From Caulobacter sp. (GTDB lineage: Bacteria > Pseudomonadota > Alphaproteobacteria > Caulobacterales > Caulobacteraceae), in NCBI GenBank assembly GCA_028291055.1, contig JAQGIP010000014.1, positions 1 through 58,525 of the forward strand: 58,525 bases of DNA. Reading direction: 5' to 3'. Shown here in pieces: positions 16,249 to 25,594 of this stretch. Under the pieces are notes generated by a model, which saw only the letters and a list, made by a program, of their open reading frames with translations, ran no database searches and had not been told where the DNA came from. The translations under genes and the position numbers were made by a program. Positions within the stretch are counted from its first letter, which is position 1. The number at the start of each line of letters is the position of its first letter.

Positions 16249-16512
16249 TCAGGCTTGAGCCAGCCATTCGCGCGCGGCGCGCTGGGCTTCGGCGACGTCC
16301 GACGAGGCCATCTCTTCGCTCAGTTCCTTGCGGTAGACCTTGGCTTCCAGCGAGCCGCGCATGGCCGCCAGGTTGAACATCATGTGGGCCGACACATAGT
16401 CGACCGGCGCGCCGCCCTGGCCCGTCGAATACATCATGCCCAGCCGGAACAGCTCGTCGCCGGTGGAATTCGGACCCGGCAGCGGCAGGGCGTTGGCTTC
16501 AACGTTCATCAT
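16249..16512 (-). CDS. Small Sel1-repeat-like protein
   Basis: 87 residues from the ATG at 16512 (MMNVEANALPLPGPNSTGDE), chosen because GAGGGGA lies nine bases upstream; the open frame extends to 16614 without a ribosome site. The core LFRLGMMYSTGQGGAPVDYV followed by AHMMFNLAAMRGS is a single Sel1-like (TPR-type) repeat: alpha-helical, for protein contacts. The end is charged and helical. There is no signal peptide. The partner is not known. Confidence 0.72.
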   Translation of the reverse strand: MMNVEANALPLPGPNSTGDELFRLGMMYSTGQGGAPVDYVSAHMMFNLAAMRGSLEAKVYRKELSEEMASSDVAEAQRAAREWLAQA

Positions 16513-16800
16513 GGTCTTCAGTCCCCTCATGAGCCCCGATCCGTTCTGGTCCGGCAACTCCATGACCGAAGAAAAGTCCCTCCGCGCTGAAGATAAGGTT
16601 AAGCGCGAAAACACCTTGTCGATTATTTTGAGTATAGTTTTTGGTGACAGGTATTACTTCGCGTAAACCTCTCTAACCACCCCGTGAATTTCCGATTTCG
16701 GAAGTCCTAACGCCGCCGCCTCTCCCACTCCCCCTGCCCTCCCATTCCCCCTACGCGCCCGCCACGTTTCCCCCCTGGACAACCCCTGCACATCTTGTAA

Positions 16801-16810
16801 CTGTATACAG
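16801..16810. promoter_or_regulatory. Palindromic GntR-type operator abutting the start codon
   Basis: CTGTATACAG is a perfect 10-bp palindrome ending one base before the ATG (16812) of the GntR/FCD regulator gene. Regulators of the FCD group commonly bind short TGTATACA-like palindromes, so autorepression is likely. No ribosome binding site fits between it and the ATG, which suggests a leaderless transcript. Confidence 0.55.
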
Positions 16811-16811
16811 T

Positions 16812-17480
16812 ATGCAGCTGCCCCAACCCATCCCCCGCGCCACCACCAGCGACGCCGTCGCCACCCGGGTGCGACATCTTATCATCACCGCCGCCCTCGC
16901 CCCCGGCGAGCGGATCAACGAGGTGCGCCTCTCCGTCCACCTCGGCGTCAGCCGCACCCCCCTGCGCGAGGCCTTGAACCGCCTCGCCGCCGAGGGCGCC
17001 CTGACCAGCGTCACCAACCACGGCTACTTCGTGCGTCCCCTCACCCTGGATGAGTTCGAGCAGGTCTACGCCATCCGCCCCCTCCTCGACCCCGAGGCCC
17101 TGCGCCTGGCCGGCCTGCCTGCCGCGCGGCGGCTGACGCGGCTGAAGGCCCTCAACCGCAAGCTGGCCGACACCACCACGGCCGACGACGCCATCGCCGC
17201 CGACGACGCGTGGCACCTGGAGCTGCTGGCCGACTGCCCCAACCGGGTGCTGGTCGAACTGATCGAGGGCCTGATGCAGCGCACCCGCCGCTACGAGCTG
17301 GCCCTGATGCGCGAGACCCGCCAGGTGCTGCGCGCCACCGACGACCATGACCAGGTCCACAAGGCCCTGGCCGACGGCGACCTCGAGCGCGCCTGCGCCG
17401 CCCTCGAGCACAACCTCCAGAGCGGCCGGGCTCCCATCGTCGACTGGCTCACCGCCCGCCAGACCAAGACCGAAGGCTGA
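16812..17480 (+). CDS. GntR-family (FadR/FCD) transcriptional regulator
   Basis: 222 residues. Residues about 13-72 form the winged HTH (INEVRLSVHLGVSRTPLREA, then EGALTSVTNHGYFVRPLT), and 80-205 the all-helical FCD ligand domain, with AWHLELL carrying one of its usual metal-contact His residues. Such proteins respond to small organic acids or sugars. The downstream serine hydrolase begins four bases after its stop and probably shares the transcript. The palindrome directly upstream suggests autoregulation. The effector is unknown. Confidence 0.88.
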   Translation: MQLPQPIPRATTSDAVATRVRHLIITAALAPGERINEVRLSVHLGVSRTPLREALNRLAAEGALTSVTNHGYFVRPLTLDEFEQVYAIRPLLDPEALRLAGLPAARRLTRLKALNRKLADTTTADDAIAADDAWHLELLADCPNRVLVELIEGLMQRTRRYELALMRETRQVLRATDDHDQVHKALADGDLERACAALEHNLQSGRAPIVDWLTARQTKTEG

Positions 17481-17484
17481 TCCC

Positions 17485-19320
17485 ATGACCCGTCTCCACC
17501 GGCTGGCCCTCATCGCCGGCCTCGCCCTGGCCATGGCCGGGCTGCGGCCGCCCGCCGCCACCCAGGCCGCCGACGACCCGCTTGTAGGCTTCTGGCGCTA
17601 CCAGGTCGTCTATCCCCATGCCTTGGAGGGCCCCCTGACCGTCGCCCGCGAGGGCAAGGGCTGGAGCGCGGCCATCGGCGGCGTGGAGGCGCGCACCGAC
17701 GGCCCGGGCTCCGCCCTGCGCTTCGTCTTCCCCGGCGGCGAGTACCGGGGCGCCATCAGCGCCGACGGCCGGACCATCCGGGGCTTCTGGATACAGCCGT
17801 CCGGCGCGACGCCCGAACGGCCCTACCCGGCGCCGGCGGGCCAACCCTTCGCCGGCCCCCTGGTGCTCAGCGCCTCCGGCAAGGGCGCCTGGACGGGCAA
17901 GGTCGTCCCCCTCCCCGACGTCTTCACCGTCTGGCTGCGCATCACCCGAGGCGCGGACGGCGCGCTGACCGGGGCTTTCCGCAACCCGGAGTACAACACC
18001 CGTGGCGGCGCCTCCCTGTTCAAGGTCAGCCAGGATGGCAACGCCGTGCGCTTCGTCGCGGGCGACGCGACCCATCCGGATGCACAGCTGATAGCCACTC
18101 TGCTGACCGCTCCCGACCGACTGCGCGTCAAATGGCGTGAGCTGGGCCAAGACATCGAACTGAGCCGGGTCGCGACGGCCGACGCAGCGGGCTTCTTCCC
18201 CCGCCCCCCCGGCGGCGCACCCTATGTCTATCGCCGGCCCGCCCAGCTGAGGGACGGCTGGCCGACGGCGCGGGCCCGCGACGTAGGCCTGGATGAAGCG
18301 ACACTCACCAAGCTGGTCCAGCGGCTGATCGACGCCGATCCGGCCATCCGCCGCCCGGCCCTGATCCATTCGGTGCTGGTGGCGCGGCGCGGCAAGCTGG
18401 TGCTGGAGGAGTACTTCTTCGGCCAGGATCGCGACACGCTCCACGACACCCGCTCGGCGGGCAAGACCTTCAGCTCGGTGATGCTGGGCGCCGTGATGCA
18501 CCAGGGCGCGGCGATCGGGCCCGCCACGCCCATCTACGCCTTGATGGCCCCGCGCGGCCCCTTCGCCAACCCCGACCCGCGCAAGGCCTCCGTCACGCTG
18601 GGCCAACTGATGAGCCACACCTCGGGCCTGGCCTGCGACGACAACGACGAGGCCTCGCCGGGCGGCGAGGAGGCCCTGCAGAGTCAGACAGCGCAGCCGG
18701 ACTGGTGGAAGCACACCCTGGACCTGCCCATGGCCCACGATCCGGGCAGCCGCTACGCCTACTGCTCGCCGGGCATGAACCTGGTGGGCGGCGCCCTGAC
18801 CCAGGCGACCGGCGAATGGCTGCCTGCGCTGTTCGAGCGCACCATCGCCCGGCCTCTGGGCTTCGGCCCCTACTGGTGGAACCTGCAGCCCAACGGCGAG
18901 GGCTATCAGGGCGGCGGCGCCTATATGCGGCCGCGCGACCTGCTGAAGGTGGGCCAGCTCTATGCCGACGGCGGAGTCTGGCATGGCAGGCGGATCGTGG
19001 ACGCCGCCTGGGTCAAGCGCTCCACCGCGCCGGTCATCGATGTGTCGCCGGCCACCACGGGCCTGAACGGCGAGGACTTCGCCAACGTCTACAACCCGGG
19101 CCGGGACGGCTACGCCTGGCACCTGTCGACGCTGCATGTGAACGGCCGCGACTATGTGAACTACGCCGCCACCGGCAACGGCGGCCAGCTGCTGATCGTC
19201 GCGCCCGACCTGCAACTCGTCGTGGTCTTCACCGCCGGCAACTACGGCCAGGGCGGCATCTGGGGCCATTTCCGCGATCAGATCGTGCCCAACGACATCA
19301 TGGCGGGGATCAAGGGCTGA
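17485..19320 (+). CDS. Secreted serine hydrolase, beta-lactamase/class C family
   Basis: 611 residues. A signal peptide (LALIAGLALAMAGL, cleaved near AAD) is followed by about 250 residues of beta-rich N-terminal domain of unknown type, then the beta-lactamase-like domain: SAGK (S324-K327, SxxK nucleophile and base), Y426-C-S428 as the YxN/S motif, and a C-terminal GNGGQ in place of the KTG box. Likely an esterase, amidase or peptidase in the periplasm rather than true resistance. It is coupled to the GntR regulator upstream. Confidence 0.83.
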   Translation: MTRLHRLALIAGLALAMAGLRPPAATQAADDPLVGFWRYQVVYPHALEGPLTVAREGKGWSAAIGGVEARTDGPGSALRFVFPGGEYRGAISADGRTIRGFWIQPSGATPERPYPAPAGQPFAGPLVLSASGKGAWTGKVVPLPDVFTVWLRITRGADGALTGAFRNPEYNTRGGASLFKVSQDGNAVRFVAGDATHPDAQLIATLLTAPDRLRVKWRELGQDIELSRVATADAAGFFPRPPGGAPYVYRRPAQLRDGWPTARARDVGLDEATLTKLVQRLIDADPAIRRPALIHSVLVARRGKLVLEEYFFGQDRDTLHDTRSAGKTFSSVMLGAVMHQGAAIGPATPIYALMAPRGPFANPDPRKASVTLGQLMSHTSGLACDDNDEASPGGEEALQSQTAQPDWWKHTLDLPMAHDPGSRYAYCSPGMNLVGGALTQATGEWLPALFERTIARPLGFGPYWWNLQPNGEGYQGGGAYMRPRDLLKVGQLYADGGVWHGRRIVDAAWVKRSTAPVIDVSPATTGLNGEDFANVYNPGRDGYAWHLSTLHVNGRDYVNYAATGNGGQLLIVAPDLQLVVVFTAGNYGQGGIWGHFRDQIVPNDIMAGIKG

Positions 19321-19441
19321 GGGGAACGGGCAAGCTGACACACTCGTTCAGCCAGGGTTCAGCCAGCGGCGATCAGGATGGCCGTGAAGTCGAGGGTCTT
19401 AGGTCCGGCTCGCCGGACGGTTTTCAAGGAGGCGTTGAGCC

Positions 19442-19951
19442 ATGAAACGTCTGATACTGGCCACGGCCGCCGCCGCTCTGGCGGGGACGATGGCCCTGAG
19501 CGCCAGCCCGGCGCTCGCCCAGGATCACCACGGCCGAGGCGGCCACCACGAGGGCCGCGGTGGCGACCACCGGGGCGACGGCAACCGCGGCGGCGACCAC
19601 CGTGGCGGCGGCTGGAACGGCGGCGGTGATCGCCGCGGCGGAGACAACAACCGCTGGGATGGGTCGCGCCACAATGGCTACTACTACAACAACCGCTGGT
19701 CCTACGGCCCGCCGCCCCAGGCCTACTACGGCCGTCCGGGCTATCGTCCGGGCTATTCCAGCTGGCGTCGCGGCTCCTACCTGCCGGGCGCCTACCGTGA
19801 TCGGGGCTACGTGGTCTATGACTACGGCCGCTATCACCTGCGCCCGCCGCCCCGGGGCTACTACTGGTATCGGGTGGGCGACGACTATCTGCTCGCCGCC
19901 ATCGCCAGCGGGCTGATCTTCGACGTGATCGTCAATTCGGGCGGCTACTAA
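19442..19951 (+). CDS. RcnB-like secreted protein
   Basis: 169 residues; a strong AAGGAGGCG ribosome site precedes the ATG. A signal peptide (residues 1-26, ending ALA-QDHH) is followed by a Gly/His/Arg/Asp-rich repeat region (about 28-75) and the RcnB-family core, LPGAYRDRGYVVYDYGRYHL then RPPPRGYYWYRVGDDYLLAA. The family is named for a periplasmic nickel/cobalt homeostasis protein of E. coli; the His-rich part fits metal binding. No efflux pump gene is nearby. A terminator follows. Confidence 0.82.
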   Translation: MKRLILATAAAALAGTMALSASPALAQDHHGRGGHHEGRGGDHRGDGNRGGDHRGGGWNGGGDRRGGDNNRWDGSRHNGYYYNNRWSYGPPPQAYYGRPGYRPGYSSWRRGSYLPGAYRDRGYVVYDYGRYHLRPPPRGYYWYRVGDDYLLAAIASGLIFDVIVNSGGY

Positions 19952-19975
19952 CCGCTCCAGCCTGAACAGACAGAG

Positions 19976-20005
19976 CCGCCCCCGGAGCGATCCGGGGGCG
20001 GTTTT
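19976..20005 (+). terminator. Intrinsic terminator after the RcnB-like gene
   Basis: CCGCCCCCGGA (19976-19986) pairs perfectly with TCCGGGGGCGG (19991-20001) across a four-base loop and is followed by TTTT. The hairpin lies between the rightward RcnB-like gene and leftward gatB and could also act on the convergent transcript. Confidence 0.88.
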
Positions 20006-20014
20006 GATTCGGGC

Positions 20015-21505
20015 TTACAGACCCAGCTTGGCCTTCAGGATCTCGTTGACGGCGGCCGGGTTGGCCTTGCCGGCCATCTCGCGCATCACCTGGCCTACGA
20101 ACCAGCCGATGGCCTGAGGCTTTTCCTTCACCGCGGCCGCCTGACCCGGGTTGGCGGCGATCAGCTTGTCGACCACGGCCTCGATGGCGCCGGTGTCGGT
20201 GACCTGGACCAGGCCGTGCTTCTCCACGATGGCGGCGGGCGAGCCCTCGCCGGCGGTCATGTGTTCGAACACCTGCTTGGCAATCTTGGACGACACCACG
20301 CCGTCCTCGATCAGCTTGACCAGCTCGGCGATGTCGGACGCCGGGATCGGCGAGGCCTCGATCTCGACCCCCTGCTTGGCCAGGAAGCCGAGCAGCTCGT
20401 TGGTGATCCAGTTGGAGACCAGCTTGGCGTCGCGGCCTTTGGCGGCCGTTTCGAAGAAGTCGGCGCGGGCCGATTCGATGATCAAAACCCCGGCGTCATA
20501 AGCCGACAGGCCGTACTGCGACTGCAGCCGAGCCTTCTTGGCGTCCGGCAGTTCCGGCAGCGAATCCTGGATCGCCTTCACCCAGGCCGAATCCAGTTCC
20601 AGTGGCCGCAGATCCGGGTCGGGGAAGTAGCGGTAATCGTTCGCCTCTTCCTTCGAGCGCATGGAACGGGTTTCCATCTTGGTGGGGTCGAACAGGCGGG
20701 TTTCCTGAGCGATCGAGCCCCCATCTTCCAGGATCTCAATCTGACGGCGCGCCTCGTACTCGATGGCCTGCTGAATGTAGCGATAGGAGTTGACGTTCTT
20801 GATCTCGCAACGCGTGCCCAGGGGATCGCCGGGCTTGCGCACCGAAACGTTGACGTCGGCGCGGAGGTTGCCCTTCTCCATGTCGCCGTCGCAGGTGCCC
20901 AGATAGACCAGGATGGTCCGCAGCTTCTTCACGTAGGCCGCCGCTTCCTCGGAAGACCGCATGTCGGGCTTGGAGACGATTTCCATCAGCGCGGTGCCGG
21001 CCCGGTTCAGGTCGACGTAGGTAGCGTTGGGGGCCAGGTCATGGATCAGCTTGCCGGCGTCCTGCTCCAGGTGCAGCCGCTCGATGCGCACGATGAAGGT
21101 CGTGCCGTCGTCGCGCTCGACGATGATCTCGCCCTCGCCGACGATCGGATCCTTGTACTGGCTGATCTGATAGCCCTGCGGCAGGTCCGGATAGAAGTAG
21201 TTCTTCCGGTCGAAGTGGCTCTTCAGATTGATCTGGGCGTTGAGGCCCAGGCCGGTGCGGACCGCCTGCTCGACACAGTGCTTGTTGATCACCGGCAGCA
21301 TGCCGGGCATGGCCGCGTCGACCAGGGCCACCTGCTCGTTGGGTCCGGCGCCGAAGCCCACGGCCGCGCCGGAGAAAAGCTTGGCGTTGGAGGCGACCTG
21401 AGCATGGATCTCCAGCCCCAGGATGATCTCCCAGGGGCCGGTGCGACCCTGGATCAACTTGGTCTCGTCGCGGACGTCGCCGAAGGTCTCGAAAGCGTTG
21501 GTCAT
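20015..21505 (-). CDS. gatB: Asp-tRNA(Asn)/Glu-tRNA(Gln) amidotransferase subunit B
   Basis: 496 residues, full length for GatB. The kinase/transamidase core begins [20 protein letters not shown] and contains [20 protein letters not shown] and [15 protein letters not shown], followed by the C-terminal YqeY-like helical domain ([20 protein letters not shown]). With GatA and GatC it converts misacylated Glu-tRNA(Gln) or Asp-tRNA(Asn) to the correct aminoacyl-tRNA in the cytoplasm. gatA and gatC lie upstream on the same strand, separated by a small oppositely oriented gene and a repeat. Confidence 0.97.
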   Translation of the reverse strand: MTNAFETFGDVRDETKLIQGRTGPWEIILGLEIHAQVASNAKLFSGAAVGFGAGPNEQVALVDAAMPGMLPVINKHCVEQAVRTGLGLNAQINLKSHFDRKNYFYPDLPQGYQISQYKDPIVGEGEIIVERDDGTTFIVRIERLHLEQDAGKLIHDLAPNATYVDLNRAGTALMEIVSKPDMRSSEEAAAYVKKLRTILVYLGTCDGDMEKGNLRADVNVSVRKPGDPLGTRCEIKNVNSYRYIQQAIEYEARRQIEILEDGGSIAQETRLFDPTKMETRSMRSKEEANDYRYFPDPDLRPLELDSAWVKAIQDSLPELPDAKKARLQSQYGLSAYDAGVLIIESARADFFETAAKGRDAKLVSNWITNELLGFLAKQGVEIEASPIPASDIAELVKLIEDGVVSSKIAKQVFEHMTAGEGSPAAIVEKHGLVQVTDTGAIEAVVDKLIAANPGQAAAVKEKPQAIGWFVGQVMREMAGKANPAAVNEILKAKLGL

Positions 21506-21620
21506 GGCGTCTTCCTAATCACACATCACTAAAAGCGAAAGCGGCCTGCTTGCGTCGCCGCTCAAATGCCGCTTTCCTCCGCGCCGATTGGACGGTCTGA
21601 AGTCCGGGAGGAAACCCAAC

Positions 21621-21935
21621 ATGCGCTCTAAATTCGCCGCGGCCATCGTCGCCGCTACCCTGTCTGTCTCCATGGCCGGCGGCTTGGTGCTCGCCACCGC
21701 TGTCCCTGCCATGGCTGAATCGAAGTATTCGGTCGAAACCACCCTGATCGGCGACCTGCTGGCCAACGACGCCACCAAGGCCATCGTGCTGAAGTACATG
21801 CCGACCTTGATGGATTCGCCCTACCTCGAGCAGGTCAAGCAGATGACCCTGCGCGGTGTGTCGGCCTATCCGCAGGCCGGGTTGGACGACGCCAAGCTGA
21901 AGGCGATGCAGGACGAACTCGACGCCGTGAAGTAG
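21621..21935 (+). CDS. Small secreted protein of unknown function between gatB and gatA
   Basis: 104 residues from the ATG at 21621, preceded by GGGAGGAAA. Residues 1-33 form a signal peptide (AAAIVAATLSVSMAGGLVLA, cleaved near AMA-ES). The mature protein, about 70 residues, reads LIGDLLANDATKAIVLKYMP and so on, helical, with a closing motif that resembles tails found on some secreted alphaproteobacterial hydrolases. That resemblance is from memory and uncertain. It is transcribed against both gatB and gatA. Confidence 0.7.
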   Translation: MRSKFAAAIVAATLSVSMAGGLVLATAVPAMAESKYSVETTLIGDLLANDATKAIVLKYMPTLMDSPYLEQVKQMTLRGVSAYPQAGLDDAKLKAMQDELDAVK

Positions 21936-21951
21936 GACGGTGGGGGAAGCA

Positions 21952-22031
21952 GGGACAGGAAACCTGTTTCCCCATTTCCGCCTTAGGTAGATCCGAACTC
22001 AGAGCTTGAGGGGAAACAGGTATCCTGTCCC
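21952..22031. repeat. Inverted repeat with 21-bp arms, copy 2
   Basis: Arm 21952-21972 (begins GGGACAGGAAACC, ends TGTTTCCC) and arm 22011-22031 (begins GGGAAACAGG, ends TCCTGTCCC) are reverse complements with one mismatch, separated by 38 bases. It matches the copy at 11585-11663 in arm sequence and spacing. The right arm ends one base before the gatA stop codon. Confidence 0.8.
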
Positions 22032-22032
22032 T

Positions 22033-23508
22033 TCAGAGCCACCACTTTTCCGCCTTGGCCCTGAAGCCGGCGGCCTGTTCCACAGCCCCCGCCACCGAAA
22101 ACACCGTGCCTTCGTCGAGGGCGCGGCCGATGATCTGCAGGCCGAGCGGCAGGCCCTGGGCGTCGAGGCCCGCGGGCACGCTCATGGACGGCAGGCCGGC
22201 CAGGTTGGTGGTCACCGTGAAGACGTCGTTCAAATACATGGCGATGGGGTCGTTGCTGTTCTCGCCCAGGCCGAACGCCGCCGAGGGCGCGGTCGGGGTC
22301 AGCAGGACGTCGCACTTCTGCCATGCCTGGTCGAAGTCGTCGGCGATGCGGCGGCGGACCTTGAGCGCCTTCAGATAGTAGGCGTCGTAGTAGCCGGCGC
22401 TCAGCACATAGGTGCCGATCATGATGCGGCGCTTCACTTCCGTGCCGAAGCCGGCGGCGCGGGTGTTCTCGTAGGTCTCGGTCAGGTTGGCGCCGTCGAC
22501 GCGCAGGCCGTAGCGCATGCCGTCATAGCGGGCGAGGTTGGAGGAGGCCTCGGCCGGAGCCACGATATAGTAGGCCGGCAGGGCGTATTTGGTGTGGGGC
22601 AGCGAGACATCGACGATCTCGCAGCCGGCGGCCTTCAGCCATTCGATGCCGTCGGACCACAGCTTCTCGATCTCGGCAGGCATGCCGTCGACGCGGTATT
22701 CGCGCGGCACGCCGACCCGCAGGCCCTTGACCGACTTGCCGACGAAGCTCGCGAAATCGGGAACCTCGATCGGAAGGCTGGTGGAGTCCTTGGGGTCGTG
22801 ACCGCTCATGGAGCGCAGCAGGATGGCGGCGTCCTCCACGGTCTTGGCGATGGGACCGGCCTGATCCAGCGACGAGGCGAAGGCGACGACGCCCCAGCGC
22901 GAGCAGCGGCCATAGGTCGGCTTGATGCCGACGGTGCCGGTGAAGGCGGCGGGCTGGCGGATGGAGCCGCCGGTGTCGGTAGCGGTGGCGCCCAGGCACA
23001 GGTCGGCGGCGACCGAAGCGGCCGAACCACCCGAGGAGCCGCCGGGCGTCAGCTGCTGGTTGGAGCCGCGCGAGCGCCAGGGGTTCACGACGGGACCGAA
23101 GGCGCTGGTCTCGTTGGACGAGCCCATGGCGAATTCGTCCATGTTCAGCTTGCCCAGCATCACCGCGCCGTCGCGCCACAACTGGCTGGTGACGGTGGAT
23201 TCGTAGGGCGGGATGAAGTTGCCGAGGATCTTGGACCCCGCCGTGGCGCGCACGCCCTCGGTGCAGAACAGGTCCTTGATGCCCAGCGGCGCGCCTTCCA
23301 GCGGGCCGGCGTCGCCCGACGCGATACGGGCGTCGGAGGCCTTGGCCATCTCGAGCGCCTTCTCGGGCGTTTCCAGCACGAAGGCATTGAGCGCGCGGGC
23401 GGCCTCGACGGCCTCGATGTGGGCCTGGGTGATCTCGGTGGCGGAAAAGGCCTTGGACTTCAGGCCGTCAACGGCGGCCTTCAACGTCAGGGAAGTAAGC
23501 GAGCTCAT
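22033..23508 (-). CDS. gatA: Asp-tRNA(Asn)/Glu-tRNA(Gln) amidotransferase subunit A
   Basis: 491 residues. Amidase-signature enzyme that frees ammonia from glutamine for the GatB active site. The Ser-cisSer-Lys triad is visible: K78 in [10 protein letters not shown]158 in [10 protein letters not shown] and the nucleophile S182 in [11 protein letters not shown]. The start at 23508 ([15 protein letters not shown]) overlaps the gatC stop by one base (TAATG), so C and A are coupled. The C-terminus lies against repeat copy 2. Confidence 0.97.
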   Translation of the reverse strand: MSSLTSLTLKAAVDGLKSKAFSATEITQAHIEAVEAARALNAFVLETPEKALEMAKASDARIASGDAGPLEGAPLGIKDLFCTEGVRATAGSKILGNFIPPYESTVTSQLWRDGAVMLGKLNMDEFAMGSSNETSAFGPVVNPWRSRGSNQQLTPGGSSGGSAASVAADLCLGATATDTGGSIRQPAAFTGTVGIKPTYGRCSRWGVVAFASSLDQAGPIAKTVEDAAILLRSMSGHDPKDSTSLPIEVPDFASFVGKSVKGLRVGVPREYRVDGMPAEIEKLWSDGIEWLKAAGCEIVDVSLPHTKYALPAYYIVAPAEASSNLARYDGMRYGLRVDGANLTETYENTRAAGFGTEVKRRIMIGTYVLSAGYYDAYYLKALKVRRRIADDFDQAWQKCDVLLTPTAPSAAFGLGENSNDPIAMYLNDVFTVTTNLAGLPSMSVPAGLDAQGLPLGLQIIGRALDEGTVFSVAGAVEQAAGFRAKAEKWWL

Positions 23509-23795
23509 TATTCGACCACCTTGGGGACGACGAAGAAGCCGTCCACGGTCTTGGGGGCGTTGGCGGTGATCACCGAGGCGTCGCCGCCGGCGGAGACCAC
23601 GTCGTCGCGCATGGGTAGAGGCGTGTGGACGGCCGAGGTCATCGGCTCGACCCCGTCGGTGTCGACCTCGTTCAGCTGCTCGATCCACGCGATGATGCCA
23701 TTCAGCTCCTGGGCCAGGGGCTCCAGGCGGTCTTCGGCTTCGGCGATGCGGGCGAGACGGGCGACCTTGCGCACGGTCCCGGCGTCGATGGACAT
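23508..23795 (-). CDS. gatC: Asp-tRNA(Asn)/Glu-tRNA(Gln) amidotransferase subunit C
   Basis: 95 residues, the standard size. Begins [20 protein letters not shown] and has the usual [20 protein letters not shown] and VDTDGVEPM segments. This small subunit clamps GatA and GatB together. It is first in the leftward gatC-gatA pair and overlaps gatA by one base. Confidence 0.96.
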   Translation of the reverse strand: MSIDAGTVRKVARLARIAEAEDRLEPLAQELNGIIAWIEQLNEVDTDGVEPMTSAVHTPLPMRDDVVSAGGDASVITANAPKTVDGFFVVPKVVE

Positions 23796-23932
23796 GACGG
23801 GTTCCTTGACGGAGTTCGGTGGTTGCGCGGGCTTACGCGGGGGCGACCCGGCTTGGCAAGTCGCTGGCTGAAGCGGACACTATCGGATAGAGGCCCCTGC
23901 CCGCCCTCGGGGCGCATCATCCGGTCCGTGAA

Positions 23933-24406
23933 TTGCCCGTTCTTTCCATCGAAGACTTCATGGCGGCCCTCCCCCGCTTCGCCCCCGTCGTGGGTCTGGA
24001 CCCGGGCGAGAAGACCCTGGGCGTGGCCGTGTCCGACGCCACCCGGACCGTGGCCAGCCCCCTGGGGCTGATCCGCAAGACCAAGTTCACCGACGACGCG
24101 CATGCGCTGTTCCAATTGATGGAGGCGCGCAACGCGGTGGGTATCGTCATCGGCTTGCCGATCAACATGGATGGGACGGAAGGCGTGCGCTGCCAGTCCA
24201 ACCGCGCGCTGGGGCGCAACATCCTTCGCTTAAGGGAACTGCCGATCACCTTCTGGGACGAGCGGCTGTCGACGGCGGCGGTGAACCGCATGCTGATCGA
24301 CGAGCACGACATGACCCGCGCCCGGCGCGCCGAGGTGGTCGACAAGCTGGCCGCCACCTACATCCTGCAGGGCGCGCTGGAACGCATGCGCCCGGAGAAC
24401 GCCTGA
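23933..24406 (+). CDS. ruvX: RuvX/YqgF-family RNase H-like nuclease
   Basis: 157 residues if the TTG at 23933 is used, or 148 from ATG 23960; the family usually has a short leader before the core, so the longer form is listed. The RNase H-like fold is shown by VVGLDPGEKTLGVAVSDATR, VIGLPINMDGTEG and ITFWDERLSTAAV, with acidic residues D and E in the expected places. Homologues act in 16S rRNA 5'-end maturation or as a Holliday junction resolvase candidate. The stop overlaps the start of a small membrane-protein gene (TGATG). Confidence 0.9.
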   Translation: MPVLSIEDFMAALPRFAPVVGLDPGEKTLGVAVSDATRTVASPLGLIRKTKFTDDAHALFQLMEARNAVGIVIGLPINMDGTEGVRCQSNRALGRNILRLRELPITFWDERLSTAAVNRMLIDEHDMTRARRAEVVDKLAATYILQGALERMRPENA

Positions 24407-24645
24407 TGCTGGCCCGCTCGCCCAAAACCGACGACAACGACGATGCGGACGGGGTCGACGTCTTCTGGCCGTTGATCGGGCTGGCGGTGCTGACCGGCGG
24501 ATGGGCCGTCTTCTGCTGGTGGCTGAAGGGCCACGTCCCCGACCACGGCGTGGCCAAGGGCATCACCGTCATGGCCTACATCAGCGGCGCCAGCACGGTG
24601 CTGTGGCTGGTGGTGGCGTGGTTCATGCGGCCGAGGAAGGCGTAG
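24406..24645 (+). CDS. Small two-helix membrane protein, unknown function
   Basis: 79 residues, starting inside the ruvX stop codon (TGATG), so coupled to it. An acidic N-terminus (KTDDNDDADGVD) leads to two membrane helices (about 20-41 PLIGLAVLTGGWAVFCWWL and 53-73 ITVMAYISGASTVLWLVVAW), with a short basic tail. No family recognised. A strong hairpin follows. Confidence 0.7.
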   Translation: MLARSPKTDDNDDADGVDVFWPLIGLAVLTGGWAVFCWWLKGHVPDHGVAKGITVMAYISGASTVLWLVVAWFMRPRKA

Positions 24646-24649
24646 AGCC

Positions 24650-24713
24650 CTAGGCTTGAGACTCAATTGCCTCCCTCTTTCGTCACCCCCGGACTGTTCC
24701 GGGGTGACGAAAG
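24650..24713 (+). repeat. Repeat terminal motif plus hairpin after ruvX unit
   Basis: A motif ending GAGACTCAATTG (24650-24671) is followed by a 13-bp perfect stem, 24677-24689 with 24701-24713 (CTTTCGTCACCCC). The same motif-then-hairpin order occurs at 29697 and 42643. The hairpin may also terminate the ruvX transcript, though no T run follows. Confidence 0.6.
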
Positions 24714-24778
24714 TGGAGAAGTGATTGGATCTTCAACCTGGCGCTGTTGCGCCGCACGCAGATTGAACTGCCGGCGCT

Positions 24779-25483
24779 TTACGGGTCGCTCCCCCCAGGG
24801 TCATCCCAGTCGCGGTCGTCGTCTGGATCTTCGTCCAGGTCATCTGGGCCGGCGGGCTCCGGCGGCAGGTCGGGCCAGGCGGCGTAGGGCGAGCCGGACG
24901 GGCGTTCGGTGATTTCGGCCTGGGCCCAGGCCTCCTCGGCCAGCGCGCGCCAGTCGGCCGGAAGGCCAAGGTCGAAGCAGATTTGGGCGACCAGAGCGCC
25001 GATCGGGCGATCGGCGAGTTCGCCGCTGATGTCGGGGTCGAACAGCTGCTCGCGAACCACCTTGTCCAGGGCCTCGCACATCGGGCTGTCCTTCCAGACG
25101 CCCTTGGCGATCCGCCCGACGATGCGCCGCACACGGCCGGCGCGCTCGGTGCGAGCTTCATGCGCAGCGCCCCGCATGGCCTGGGCGCCGGGGGCGGCGT
25201 CCTTCAACAGCCGCTCGCGCAGGGCGATGGCCATGCGCACGGCACGCGAGGCGCGGTCGAAGGCCCGGCCCAGGTCGGCGCAGGCGCGAGCGGACTCCGG
25301 GTCTGGCTCAAGCGCCGCCGTCGCCACCATCCGGGTCTTCAGCGCCAACGCGATCTCGAGGCCCGCTTCCGCCAGCTCAGCCAGGATCGCCAGCCGGCGT
25401 TCGCCCCACGCGTCGCCGTCATCCGGGGCGGTGGCTCCGGGTGGCGGCGGTGTCGGCACGGCGATGTCGGGACCGAGAAGCAT
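24779..25483 (-). CDS. Conserved-type hypothetical protein, 234 aa
   Basis: No domain recognised. Residues 1-25 are Pro-rich; 28-110 and 120-200 are helical, with many Ala, Arg and Leu (ACADLGRAFDRASRAVRMAI; RAGRVRRIVGRIAKGVWKDS); the tail is extremely acidic (DDLDEDPDDDRDWDDPGG). There is no signal peptide or membrane segment. It is divergent from pyrB with a 111-base shared promoter region. The helical, highly charged design suggests a nucleic-acid or protein-binding role, which is speculation. Confidence 0.75.
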   Translation of the reverse strand: MLLGPDIAVPTPPPPGATAPDDGDAWGERRLAILAELAEAGLEIALALKTRMVATAALEPDPESARACADLGRAFDRASRAVRMAIALRERLLKDAAPGAQAMRGAAHEARTERAGRVRRIVGRIAKGVWKDSPMCEALDKVVREQLFDPDISGELADRPIGALVAQICFDLGLPADWRALAEEAWAQAEITERPSGSPYAAWPDLPPEPAGPDDLDEDPDDDRDWDDPGGSDP

Positions 25484-25594
25484 GAGCCATCAAGACGGCA
25501 AGGCGCGCAGCGTTGGAATAGGGGCGTGAATTCGTCCGACAAATGAGTCGCCCGTCCTTGGCCTGAGCCGAAAATCCCCCTAAGACGGCGGCTC

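Noticed and set aside
17485..19320. Antibiotic-resistance beta-lactamase
   Set aside because: The SxxK motif is present, but the KTG box is replaced and a large N-terminal domain is attached, as in secreted esterase or peptidase-like proteins.
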